Below are positions 43,656-54,900 of a DNA stretch of 64,000 nt, piece after piece (position 1 is the stretch's first letter; every line of letters starts with the position of its first letter). The position numbers were made by a program, and so were the translations under genes. The notes beneath the pieces were generated by a model that saw only the letters and a program-made list of their open reading frames with translations, was not told the DNA's origin and ran no database searches. This DNA comes from Buddleja alternifolia (Eukaryota; Streptophyta; Magnoliopsida; Lamiales; Scrophulariaceae): the NCBI GenBank assembly GCA_019426215.1, contig CM033391.1:13008708-13072707 (forward strand), read 5' to 3'.

Positions 43656-45144
43656 TGCTAAGAAATTTTATGTTAGATGTTTTGATATGATAAGAATAGA
43701 ATTTTATATAAGACCCCAAAAGAATATAAGTTTATGCTTTCATAGAACATTTGTATAAGCGTTTGAAAGTATTGTTATTTGTTAGGCTTGTAATTTTTAT
43801 CTTTATAGATTTTAGACTAAGTATTAGATACCAAGTCGCTGATAGAATTCTAGGTGAGTCTATCAGAGATGTAGTTGAAGATCAGCGTCTGAAGTCAAGT
43901 GAAGATGAAGATTTGTCTTAAGCGTCTGTCAAACGCTAAAGGACCTTTTCAGGGATAATGAATCAAACGCTCAAATTACTCAAGCAATCAAGGATCAGAT
44001 TCACCTGAAATAAATTTTCAAGTCATGAAGGACTTCAATGCAATCATCAACGGACATGTATTTCCAACGGGAAATAAATTCAAAACGCACTAAATGCCTG
44101 ATAAGTGCATTAAATGTGATAAGGCATTATAACTTGTGGACAAGCCACCTTTTGACTAGACTGTCAGAATTCAGAGTTCAAAGTCTATTTATGTCCAATC
44201 GGTAACAGTAGAAATTCAGGAATGTCAGAAAAAAGGGCTATTTACGCGCTGTGTGAGAGACACGCGCCTGCATGTGTCCAACCAACAAATCCCAAGAAAT
44301 CTCTATAAATAGTACGCTTCAGCAAAACCCTAAAAACACGCACATACACAGAGAAAAAGGTTGAAACTTTGTTGAAAATATTCTTAAGAAAAGCTTATAA
44401 ACTCCACAGTCAAAATCTTTCAAGCTTTTCAAATACATTCCAAAGACAGTCACCGATATCTCAAACATCTTTATAGAAGAACCTTACACTCTTATTGAGA
44501 TATCACAAGTTGTTTGAACTTCCTAAAATCAAACAAACCTGTGACGAAAACCCTAAACCTCTTTCATCTGTGTGAGAAAGTTGTTGATCTACATGCAACA
44601 TTTCTATTTGAGAGAAGCTTGTTGTAGAATATCTTTATTGGAGCTGAAGTCTGTGTGATCAAGGAGCTTAAGATTCCCTATCCTCTATTTTGTAGAAGCC
44701 TCTGTGTGATCCTTTGATTATCATCTTAGTGGATTTTCTCCGAGTGTAAAGGAGAAGAAGGACGTAGCTGAGATTACATCACCTAATGAACCTTACATAT
44801 CTTGTGTTATTTACTATTTTATTGCTTTACTTTACTATTCACATCATATCTTTAAAGAGGGCTTTAAAAAATGGTTAAGCGACTAGTTGACTAAAAGAAA
44901 GCTAAGCTTAAAAATTATTTCCGCTGTGCTAACTCTGATTAAGCGATTTAAGCATTACCCTACTTTGGTAACTGCCGAAATCACTAAGTCTAACTTATCT
45001 TATCTTTAGCGCCTGACCTAGCGCTTTGCTTACCAAGCGTTCAAAACCTTAAAAGTAATACGAAATTTTTGAAGTTGGAAAAGACTTTAGGGTCTATACA
45101 ACTCCCCACTTCTAGACCCTTTCGTATACCACTTGGAGTCACCA
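43656..45144 (+). mobile_element. 5' LTR of the copia element (1489 bp)
   Basis: It starts TGCTAAGAAATTTTATG (TGTTAGGAAATTTCATG in the related LTRs) and ends ACTTGGAGTCACCA, two bases before the PBS. A likely promoter/leader is near 44300 (TATAAATAGTACGC), followed by AAAACCCTAAA. It contains the repeated GCGTTTGA/AGCGTCTG-type motifs shared by all three LTR copies. Confidence 0.85.
44303..44311 (+). promoter_or_regulatory. TATA box in the copia 5' LTR
   Basis: CTATAAATAG lies at about 44303 within the LTR. The corresponding CTATAAATAC is found in the LTR at 57400. Transcription would start about 30 bp downstream. Confidence 0.55.
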
Positions 45145-45146
45145 AG

Positions 45147-45160
45147 TGGTATTGGAGCGG
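45147..45160 (+). promoter_or_regulatory. Primer binding site (initiator tRNA-Met type)
   Basis: TGGTATTGGAGCGG, two bases after the LTR, corresponds to the common plant copia PBS TGGTATCAGAGC with two changes. It is complementary to the 3' end of initiator tRNA-Met. Confidence 0.75.
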
Positions 45161-45253
45161 TTGAAGTAGAAACCAAAGCCTTTCCAAGCATAACTACTTG
45201 TTTAGATCCATTTTTCAAAACTTACTCTCTTTATTTTGAAAAATCTCATATCA

Positions 45254-47366
45254 TGGCTTTTACTAAGACGCCTAAGTTGGTTGAGTCAAATTATGATTCG
45301 TGGAAACTTAGAGCATTTACTTATTTATGTTCATATGGTAATGAGACGTGTGATGTACTTTCAGATGGCCCCATTCAGATTATGAAAGTTATAACTCGAG
45401 CCCCTGGAGCGGATGAAGCAACTCCAGATGGTTATGTCAAGATGCCAAAAATAGAATGGACGCTAGATGATCGAAGAAGAGCGAATCTGGATAATGTTAG
45501 ACAAAACACTCTCTACTCAACGTTGATAGACAATGAGGGATTGTTCAACAAAATCAAGCTATGTAAGACTTCAAAGGAAATTTGGGATAAATTGGCCTTT
45601 GTGTGAATGATCTGCACAGATGAGGGAGAACAAGCTCTCCACAGCCATGCAAAAATTTGAGCATTTCAAGATGCAGTCCAGCGAGACGCTAGATCAATTA
45701 GATGCGAGGTTACTTCGCTTATTACAGAGTTAGCATCATTAGATAAGGAGTTGACCAATAAGGAAATGGTCAATAAGATTTTTAGAAGTCTTCAAAGCAA
45801 GTATTTGATAAAGATTGTAGCAATGAGAGAATCTCAAATGTTGGATATTATAACTCCGGAATATGTGTTTTCGGAGTTAAGGGCTTTTGAGTTTGAATTG
45901 GGTGAATTCAGCGATACATCAACTTTTGCAACTGAATCAGAAGCTTTAATTACAACTACCAACAATAAGGGAAAAGCAGTCAGCGAGGTGAAAGCGACAG
46001 AATCTAACGAGGGAAAGGAAATGGCTTTATTGGTCAAGAAATCAAAAAATTTCTAAGATATGAAAAGAAAAGTTCTAATGGATAGACCTCATTTCAAACC
46101 CCTCTCCCTGCACCAGCGCGTCAATATCAAGCACCTCCTTCTCCAAATCAGAACCTCTCAACTCCAGTAGTTTCCAAAAGGTTAACAACTGAGTAAAAAA
46201 TGAGAACTAATCTTTGTTACAATTGCAGGAAACAGGGCACTACAAGGTAAATAGCCCTTATCCAAATGTATCTAAACCCACAAGGCAAGATCATGTAGAT
46301 AGAAACCAATTCAGGAGCAACCTTCGCCAACAAGGTTTGCTAGTGGAATCTGAACCATTCTCCGCACCTGAAGAGGATTTGAAATCTTTAGATGAAAGAA
46401 GTAATGATGAGCCATCTAGTGAGTCGGTGCTAATTTGTCTCATACCGAGAAATAAAGAAGTGTCTGATGACTCACTATCTAAGGTATCCACTGAATTATC
46501 TCATCCGTTTTCTGATGAAGAATTACTTGACAAAGTCAATGAATATTACAAAGATTGTCAAGATGCCGCCAAACTATATCAAGAACACACTGATGAGATC
46601 TCAGTGATTAAGAGTGATAATGTGACGCTCAAAGCCGAGTTGCTAGTTCAGCAACAATGCATTGAGAAGAAGAAATTGCTTGAGGTAGAGATCGCTCAGT
46701 TGAAAAGTGATCTTGATACGGTAGTCAAGAGAGAAGCTGAGCTGATCACTAAACTTGCCAAATCAGAACAGCTCATCTCTTCATTATCAAAAGCTTCAAG
46801 AAAGTTAGATAATGTGACTGTAGTAACCAGACTTTTTGGTGAAAAGATCGATTTAGGTTGTGATAAATTTGGTCATAAATCAAAAGCGTCTAAGGTAACG
46901 CAACCAACAGAGGAAAAGGTGTAGCCTTTGTTGAGAAGAGTTCAAACAGTCAAACGCACTCAGGCAATAAGGAGAAGAAGAAAGTGAATGACTCACAAAA
47001 TAATGTCTATCCAAACGCTCAAAAAGGCTAAGGAGAAACTTTCTACAAGTGAAGCAAACGCTAAGCGTCAATCGCCAAAAGCGACTCCTAAGCCAGTGCC
47101 GAGGAAATACAAGCGTCAATATCCTCAGAGATCTAGATCATATTATCGATACTATGATGATTATTATTATGATTATGACTATGATTATTATTATGATCAA
47201 GGATATTATTACACACCTAAAAAGCACACACAACATAAACCGAAACCCAAAAAGGCCAGTCCTCCTGTAATGAAGACAAGAGAAATATGGGTTTCGAAAG
47301 TTTTAATTCATACTAACGCTACTATCATTGAAGGGCCCAATTCAAAATGGGTACCTAAAAAGAATT
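45254..47366 (+). pseudogene. Copia gag with zinc knuckle and coiled-coil extension
   Basis: MAFTKTPKLVESNYDSWKLR at 45254 starts the UBN2-like gag core. LFNKIKLCKTSKEIWDKL and FRSLQSKYLIKIVAMRES follow after a stop at 45603. At 46200 LCYNCRKQG is the first half of a CCHC knuckle, and the next frame continues GHYKVNSPYPN, so the last Cys is Ser and a frameshift lies inside the knuckle. A 150-residue coiled-coil region (46480-46860, for example ITKLAKSEQLISSLSKASRKL) follows. Then comes a Tyr/Asp-rich stretch (YYRYYDDYYYDYDYDYYYDQ) and the gag-end motif NSKWVPKKN. Gag forms the virus-like particle in the living element. Confidence 0.75.
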
Positions 47367-47387
47367 AGAACTACCCTTTCAATGCAG

Positions 47388-48035
47388 GTACCTAGAGCCA
47401 TCACCAATACATTAATTTGGTACATCGATATTGGGTCGTCAAGGCACATGACAGGCTCAAAGGATCTCTTGATCAACTATCGTGCAACCAATGGTCCTCA
47501 AGTTATATTCGGTGATAAATCCAAAGGCAAAACCAAAGGTATAAGTATCATGCATAGGGGGAACGTCATGATAAGTGACGTATATTATGTTCAGGGTCTT
47601 AAGCATAATTTATTGAGCATTAATCAATTTTGTGATAAAGGCTTTGAAATTAAATTTTCTAGTGACTTTTGCTATATTAACGATGCTAAGACTAGATTTA
47701 CTAAATTGAAAGGAAAAAGAACACATAATGTTTATTTGGTAGATTGGGGTTTTACAATCGATAACAACCCTACATACTTTGTGGCTAAGAGTCAAAATGA
47801 ATTAGGTTGGTTATGGCAGAGAAAAATGAACCGCCTTAACTTTAAGGCAATCTCTAAATTAATATCGCTAAATCTTCTAGAGGGATTACCTAAGGGTTCC
47901 TTTCAGAAAAATCTCTTATGTGATGCATGTCAAATGAGTAAACAAGTTAAATTATCTTTTAAGAAGAAACCGCATCTATCTACTTCTAGAATTCTTGAAC
48001 TATTGCATTTGGATTTGTCAAGCTCACATCGCTAA
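47388..48035 (+). pseudogene. Copia protease and integrase N-terminal region
   Basis: IWYIDIGSSRHMTG is the copia protease site, where the usual D-S-G is D-I-G here. ISDVYYVQGLKHNLLSINQF is the conserved protease tail. The integrase zinc region follows, with WLWQRKMNRLNFKAISKLIS in place of WHxRxGH; both zinc-binding His are lost, but LCDACQMSKQ keeps the CxxC. LELLHLDLSS is the first catalytic Asp block (normally LHxDLxGP). The frame ends by TAA at 48033. Confidence 0.85.
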
Positions 48036-48670
48036 TTCGGCAATTGTAAACTTCAAAAGATCTAAAGGTGACAAGAATTAGAAGCAATAGAGGAACTGAA
48101 TTTACTCACCATATTGTTGAGAAGTTTTGTACATATTTTGGAATACTACATGAGTATTCTACACCTAGAACACCTGAACAAAATGGAGTTGCCGAGCGAC
48201 GGAACATGCTTAAAGAAACCGCTAGCACAATGTTAGACGAGAGTCCATGCTGCCTCAAAGGTTTTGGGCCGAAGCAATCAATACTGCTTGCTACACTCAG
48301 AATCGGTGTATGATCAACAAGCAACATGAAAAGACTCCATATGAGTTATGGAAGGGATGTAAGCCTAAAATTTCTTATTTTCATGTATTTGATTCAAAAT
48401 GTTTCATTCATAACAATGGATCTCACAACCTAAAGACGTTTGATCCTAAAGTGGATGAGGGAATCTTTCTAGGCTATGCCAAAAATGGAAAGATCTTTCA
48501 CATCCTAAATAATATCAAATTGAAGGTTGAGGAATCCATTCATGTTATGTTTGATGATGCTAACCAAGAACCGAGTAAGGTTAATATTGATGATGTAGGA
48601 GTTGAAGATCTTTCCCAACAAGCGTCATAAATCAATCTTGGTGATGATAGTGATGATGATGAGGATGATG
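48036..48670 (+). pseudogene. Copia integrase core, C-terminal half
   Basis: IRSNRGTEFTHH has Asn in place of the second catalytic Asp (normally IRSDxGxEF). TPRTPEQNGVAERRNMLKE keeps the catalytic Glu. RFWAEAINTACYTQNRCMIN, KTPYELWKGCKPKISYFHVF and EGIFLGYAKN are the following conserved copia blocks. About 100 codons between the first Asp region and IRSN are missing, and a frameshift lies near 48250. Inactive. Confidence 0.85.
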
Positions 48671-49740
48671 AGATCCTTGTGCCCAATCCTAAGGTTACTC
48701 GTGAGGTTATCAATAATGATATTGCAAGAAATGCTGATGAGCATGAAGAGAATGATCATCAAGAGCAAATTGGAACTGTGAATGATGAAGCGACTGCGCA
48801 AGAGACAAATGAGGGTCAAGCGATTGATGATCAGGAGTCTTTCAACCCATTACAACCAGATCGAAAATGGCTTAGAGACCATCCACCAGAACTAGTAATT
48901 GGAGACATTGGATCACTTGTAAGTACTAGGGCCGCTACACTTAATGAGGTCATGTTCACAAGTTTCCTATCTCAAATGGAACCAATGAAAGTGGATGAAG
49001 TGCTTAGTGATTCAAATTGGGTAGAAGCGATGCAAGAGGAGCTTAACTAATTTGAGCATAGTAAGGTTTGGATGCTAGTTCCCATACCAACTCACTAAGG
49101 AGTTATTGGGACTAGATGAGTTTTCAGGAACAAAATGGACGAAGATGGTATTGTTATAAGAAACAAAGCTGGATTTGTCGCTCAGGGTTATTGTCAAGAA
49201 TAGGGTATTGACTTTGATGAAACTTATGCCCCAGTAGCCCTTCTTGAAGTGATTCGGATGTTCCTAGTGGTTGCCGTATTCAACAAGTTCACAGTGTATC
49301 AAATGGACGTGAAGAGTGCTTTCCTAAATGGTAAACTCCAACAAGAGGTAAATGTGGAGCAACCCCCAGGATTCATCAACAACCATGGCAAAAGTATGGT
49401 CTACAAATTGCATAAGGAACTTTATAGCCTTAAACAAGCACTAAGAGCATAGTATGACACTCTCTCTATCTTCCTTATAGATAAAAGACTTTTCAAAAGG
49501 CAGCGTTAACACAACGTTATTTAAAATTACCCATAATGAAGATATTCACTTAGTCCAAATTTAAGTTGATGATATTATTTTCAGATCTACTAAGAAGCGA
49601 TTATGTGAGAAATGTTCGAAAATGATGCAAGATCAATTGAAAATGAGCATGATGGGTGAATTAACTTTCTTCTTAGGATTACAAGTTGAATAACTCCCTA
49701 ATGGCATATTTATAAACTAAGCTAAATATACAAGAGTATG
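48671..49740 (+). pseudogene. Copia reverse transcriptase
   Basis: The acidic linker (48671-48830) leads into the SNWVEAMQEELN block, then IDFDETYAPVALLEVIRMFL, YQMDVKSAFLNGKLQQEVNV and YKLHKELYSLKQALRA. The active site reads VDDIIFRST preceded by a stop codon (TAA) in place of the usual Tyr of YVDD. At least six stops occur in frame, several of them TAG/TAA at sites normally occupied by conserved residues. Confidence 0.85.
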
Positions 49741-50311
49741 ATTAAGAAATTTGGTATGAAAAATGCATCATCTTCAAAAATTCCAATGAGCCAAACGCTT
49801 AAGTTAGACAAAGATGAAAGTGGGAAGAAAATTGATATCACTAACTATAGAGGTATGATTGGATCACTTCTTTATCTTACCGCTAGTAGACCTGATATTA
49901 TGTTTTCGGTATGCATGTGTGCAAGCTTTCAAGCTGATCCAAGAGAGTCACGCTAAATTGCTGCCAAGAGAATCCTTAAATACCTAAAAGGCACACAAAA
50001 TGTGTGCTTATGGTATCCAAGGGACTCTCCTCTCGAACTAATTGGTTATTCGGACGCAAATTTTGTAGGATACCAAATAGATAGAAAGAGTACTAGTTGT
50101 TCATGTCAATTTCAAGGTGAAAGATTGGTTTTGTGGCATAGTAAGAAACAACAATCCATAGAGACTTTTACCGTTGAAGCTGAGTATGTAGCCGCTAGAA
50201 GCTATTGTGCACAAATCCTTTGGATGAGGCAACAACTTAGAGATTATAGAACCATCTTAGGTCCTACCCCAATCCATTGTGATAACCAAAGCGCTTTAGC
50301 TATGTACTTCT
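49741..50311 (+). pseudogene. Copia RNase H, N-terminal part, cut at an inversion
   Basis: ITNYRGMIGSLLYLTASRPD is the linker block. GYSDANFVGYQIDRKSTSC is the RNase H start with its Asp. VEAEYVAARSYCAQILWMRQ holds the Glu and CDNQSALAMYF holds the Asp-Asn. The frame then breaks abruptly after ALAMYF at about 50311. The continuation of the domain is found on the opposite strand at 51375-51170. Confidence 0.85.
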
Positions 50312-51375
50312 TTAACATTCCCTTTATCATTTGGCTTGTTGATCATGAACGCTAAGTACGCCTGGCTTCCCTTCCAAAGGGCTTTTCGTGCCCTGACAGC
50401 CGAGATGACTGGTGCTATAGTAATCCTTGCACTTCCCGCGAATTCTATATCTGGATTACCAGAGGTACAAAACCTAACAACCTTGGTATGGCAATCCATC
50501 TGAGCATGGTGGTAGGACAACCAATCCATTCCTAGAATGTTATCATACTCTTGTATAGGTAATATTATAAGATCTGCTGGAAGTATCTCTGCAAGCAACT
50601 GTTGGTCTCAGAGACATGTCATGCCCGTGGAAACGGAATATGAAATTAAACAAATTTTTGCAAGGTTTGGTCGAACTGGCGTCATTAATAAGAAATATTA
50701 AAAATAAATTTCATCTTTTTTATATAAATTGAGAAATTAAACATCTAACTTTGTCGAGTCTATTCTTCATCAGTATGGTGTGAATGTGTCAAGATTGGCG
50801 TTGGGCACCTCTTGTGTGATACAATCTTTGGATAACTTGTGTGTCTCTTGTATAATAATATCTTCATGTGAGTAATAAACGTTTAAAACAAATGTAATTA
50901 TGTTTAAATAATTCTTAACTCTTATTAGGCGACTTGGCGGGTTCGAAACCGTGTGTTATAAACGCTAATGATCAATGCATAAGGTTTTCAAAGTCATTTT
51001 TGATCATTGTCGCTTACTAATTGGAATAAGTACAATTTTAAAGTTTCCCCTAAAATTGATAACTCATTTCAATTTTAAAACGCTTTAGACATTATAATAG
51101 AGTGGATTCCCCCTAAATTATATGCCTATAAAAGTATCATGCTTCATGATTAAGAGTTTAAATCAATCATACCTAATTCACTTCTCAAAATGAGAAAACG
51201 TTGTTCGTTGAGCGCTTTGGTTAAGATATCTGTCAATTGTTTGTCAATTCCAATGAAATGCATGGAGATATCTTTCTTTTGAACATGGTCACGTAAGAAA
51301 TGGTAGCGAATGTCAATGTGTTTAGTTCTAAAATGAAAGACTGGGTTTTCGCTAATAAAATAAAAGCATTATTTC
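50312..51375 (-). other. Inverted internal segment of the copia element (about 1.06 kb)
   Basis: The minus strand at 51375-51170 encodes YFISENPVFHFRTKHIDIRY followed by a HFLRDHVQKKDISMHFIG block and DKQLTDILTKALNEQRF, the exact continuation of the RNase H that stops on the plus strand at 50311. The residues YF are present on both sides of the junction. The segment was therefore inverted after or during insertion. It also contains a fragment of a gypsy protease at its left end. Confidence 0.85.
50317..50600 (-). pseudogene. Ty3/gypsy protease-tail fragment embedded in the copia element
   Basis: The minus frame has LIILPIQEYDNILGMDWLSY, then YHHAQMDCHTKVVRFCTSGN and KALWKGSQAYLAFMINK, the C-terminal part of a chromovirus-like gypsy protease region (normally FDVILGMDWLSKYxAxxDC). 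About 95 codons, no further gypsy domain on either side. It lies entirely inside the inverted copia segment, at its left end. Confidence 0.75.
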
Positions 51376-51977
51376 TCAACAGTGATTAAATGTTCGTTAT
51401 TAAAATAAGACTTTAGCGTTAAGTATATTCCCACTTTAACGCTAAGTAACTTTCTCTGAAAATCATGCATTGTTTTCATCGCTAAAGGTAGTGTGTGGAT
51501 AAGTCCAAATGATAAGATTTGACAACTGCCCACGCGCTCCTATCAAATCAAACTGACGGTTAATAATACCTATCTCAAAATAGGTGGTTCAGTATTTGTA
51601 CATGGTTGGGTACGTGTCAGTGTACCAACAGGCACATGCAATCCACGTTGAATATTTTCAAAATCTCAAACATTTTTGAAAAGTAACTGCGAACTCCAAA
51701 ATTCTATATTTACAGCAGTTAACCTAATTTATCACACCTTTTACATCCATCTTTATGATTAAACAGCTCAGATTCAATGTTTTTCATTTTTGATTAACTG
51801 CATTTACACGTGGCATTTATCAAAGCAATTGGGAAGTTACTTTTTGCCATGTATTTAAACCTTTCAAATTTTTACAGAAAAACTTTATCACTCTCATATT
51901 TTCTTTGCTGTAAACATTATTCTCTAAGGCAAAAAGGTTTTCTTCTTCCTCTTCAAAAATCTTATCTCTTTCATCAA
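51376..51977 (+). other. Spacer between copia pol and the additional 3' ORF
   Basis: No gene. It contains TTTAACGCTAAG and TTAGCGTTAAG motifs in both orientations and a pyrimidine-rich stretch before the ATG at 51978. In SIRE-like elements this is where the leader or promoter of the additional ORF would lie. Confidence 0.45.
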
Positions 51978-54900
51978 TGGCGCCATGAAAGTCTTCCAAA
52001 TCCGATGCCGAAAAATCCTCCAAAACTGAAAAGACCATGGACTTGAATGCTGGATTCCTAGTTTATTGGGAATACCTCTTTGAGAATCAAAACTTCCCAA
52101 TGAGACAAATCCTTCCTCTATTTGAAGAATCCAATTTAAGAAACGTTCTCACCTTTCATTCTTTAATTAATGAGGATGAAGTTAATATTTTTTTGAGCAA
52201 ACTGTCATTTCTGACAATGGAAACTCAATTTCATGTTCTTTCCCTTCTACTGAAACCCCTTTTATTCTTACTCCTCAACTTCTGGCTACTTTGTTACAAT
52301 TGCCTACTGCTGGGTGTAATGTTGAAGAAGTTGCCATGGGTGCTTCTACTAAAGTCTGGGAACAAGTCCGGAGGGATGATATTGATGCCGCATGCAAATC
52401 AAACTTCAAGAAGAATGACATGAAAGGCGAATATGTCATTCTGGCTGATATGTGTGCAAAGATGATTGAGTGCTGTAAAAGTTCATTTGATAAGGTCTCT
52501 GTAATTCAGTACAAGATGATGATCGCCGTTTTGACCAAGCTGAAGGTCAACTGGGCCTTGTACATTTTCAATCACTTTAAGGCAGCAATGCAAAAGTTAG
52601 TGAATCCCAAGCCGTATAGGATTTTGCTTAGTTTTATTCTTAGCGCTAGTGGATATGTTACACCGAAAGGATCCAAAGTGCCAGCGACCAAATTTTTCAG
52701 GAAAAAAATGATTGGAGAATTGCTCAACCCAAAGCGAGTGGGTGGTGTAGCGGTTCCCAAGGAGGAGCGTAAGAGATTCTTTGCTGATGGCCTTGCTGAA
52801 GGCAAAGTTCGTGGTGATGATGAGGAACGAGCGACTTCCTCATCAGATGAACTAGAAGAAGTAGTGGTCAAGCGACCAAAAAGAAAATCTTTGGTGAAAG
52901 TCACTGAGCCCTCCAAGCCATCCAAGAAGCAGAAGAAGGAGACAAAGAAGAAGAAGAAGTCTCCCTCTCCTCCTCCAAAAACCCCTTCTACTCCTCCAGC
53001 GATTGATGTGTCCCTAGAGACAGAAGAAGAAGCAAAAGAAGTAAAAGTGCCGGTTGCCCGTAACCGCACGCCGTGGTCTACTCCAAAAGGTTCCACAACC
53101 GCTCTAGCAGAGTCAGCGCTTGAAGAACCAGTGAGTGCCCCTCTTCCTCCTTCTTCTTAACAAGTTTTAAAGCCTGAAGTTAATCCTCTTTCACAGGATT
53201 TTGCTAGCGATCAGGGTAAGTACTTGTGATAAAAAATGTACATTATCCTTTTCTTGTTTGTTATCTTATTTAACGCTAGGATAAATTTTCTTTCAGCTCG
53301 AAGAGAATATAATATTCAGTATGTTCTGAATACTTTGGATGAGTGTAATATTCCTACTCGTGCTGATCCACTAACTTCTTTACCCATTCAAGATGATGTT
53401 GAAGAAGTCTTGGAGCCTGAGGCTATGGAAACAGATGTTTCTAAAGATCAAGATACTGATATTATCGAAAATAGTTCTCAAGGTAAGCATTTATGTCTAT
53501 TGTATCTCAAAATTCTACTTAGTAGAAATTTTCCTTTTTTTTCAAACGCTTACATGTATCAGCTCAAAGTGTGCCAGAAGTTGATGCACCTCCTCCTCCT
53601 CCCGAGGTGGCCGTAGAGTTGGATGTTGATTTATCAACAGTGGTGGAAATCGCTAAATAAATTGAAACGGTCCTTTCGGACGCTGAGATCTCTCCAGCAA
53701 GGGAAGCGACTGTGGATGCTGAGCGGTCGATAGAAGTGGCCCCAATTGTCCCCACTCCAACTGGTCCTCCTCCTCCAATGGTGAATTTCTTTCCAAGAGG
53801 CTATGATGAAAATCTTGAGTACTACTATGCCCGTAGAGAAATGACCCTTCGGCAGTTGATTGAGATGGAGCTCACTATTCTGACGACTCTCCACAATCCT
53901 GCTCTTTTAGACGCTCAAAAATTAGAAATTTTCGAAGAGCTTGCAACGCTTGGTCTGAAGTCCAAAAAGGAGATTGTTGCTCATCTTGAGACTCCTCTCA
54001 GCGATTTCGCAGAGCTTGAAAGCAATCGCTTTCAGGAAGTCAACCACAATTTTGAACGCAATTATCCATTCCGCCACACTCATGTTCAAATCAGCCACCC
54101 TCACATGGGCGATTGGGAGAAGAACCCCGATGAAGAACAGTTGAATCCAATGGGTTATTCTGCCCTGCCAAAAGTCTTCCATTCAGCCACTAATAAGTCT
54201 TCACCAAAACCCTTACGCTTATGGAAAGGAAACGGAGAAATTTTCAGAGAACAACCCAATCCAATAAATTTTTGGGTTGAAGATGAAGCCCAAGGATACC
54301 TCTCCAGAGTTTGGGCTGATAGCTTTGATGTTGAAAAGGAAAGATTCAAGAAGCTACTCGAGGTCAAGAAAGATAAAGAAATGGCTGAGAGACTCAGAAG
54401 AAGCTGGATATTGGACATATCCAGGTGGGCTGAGGATTTTCTACTTTATTTCCATACAATTGAGAAGATGATCAAATATCCGATTCTATTCAATTTTGGA
54501 ATTGAGTACAGGTGTCGAGGATACTTCTTGTTTTTGCTGCAAAGGCGCGCATCGCTAGTGGGAGAGGTGAATGCTTTTTCGTACTTCAGATAAGGCATAG
54601 AACGTTTTATTCGACTTCAATTTTCTCAGACCAGTCAGGGAGAATGCTACGTTTCTCATTCGCAACAAAATTTTGCTCAGCGTATCCAACTTGATCTGAA
54701 TAAAGACGCCTCGACCAGCTAGCGAGATGCTCTTCCTAGTCCTAGTGAAGCGCACATGCGTTTAAATGATGATAATGCAGAGTTGCATAGAGACAGAGGA
54801 ACGATTGTTGAGAATGCTTAATCGCTGGATATCACTTTGAACCATATCTTTTGTTTTAGTGACTTCCGTGGTTACAACTTTCATCCTGTCTTAATATGTG

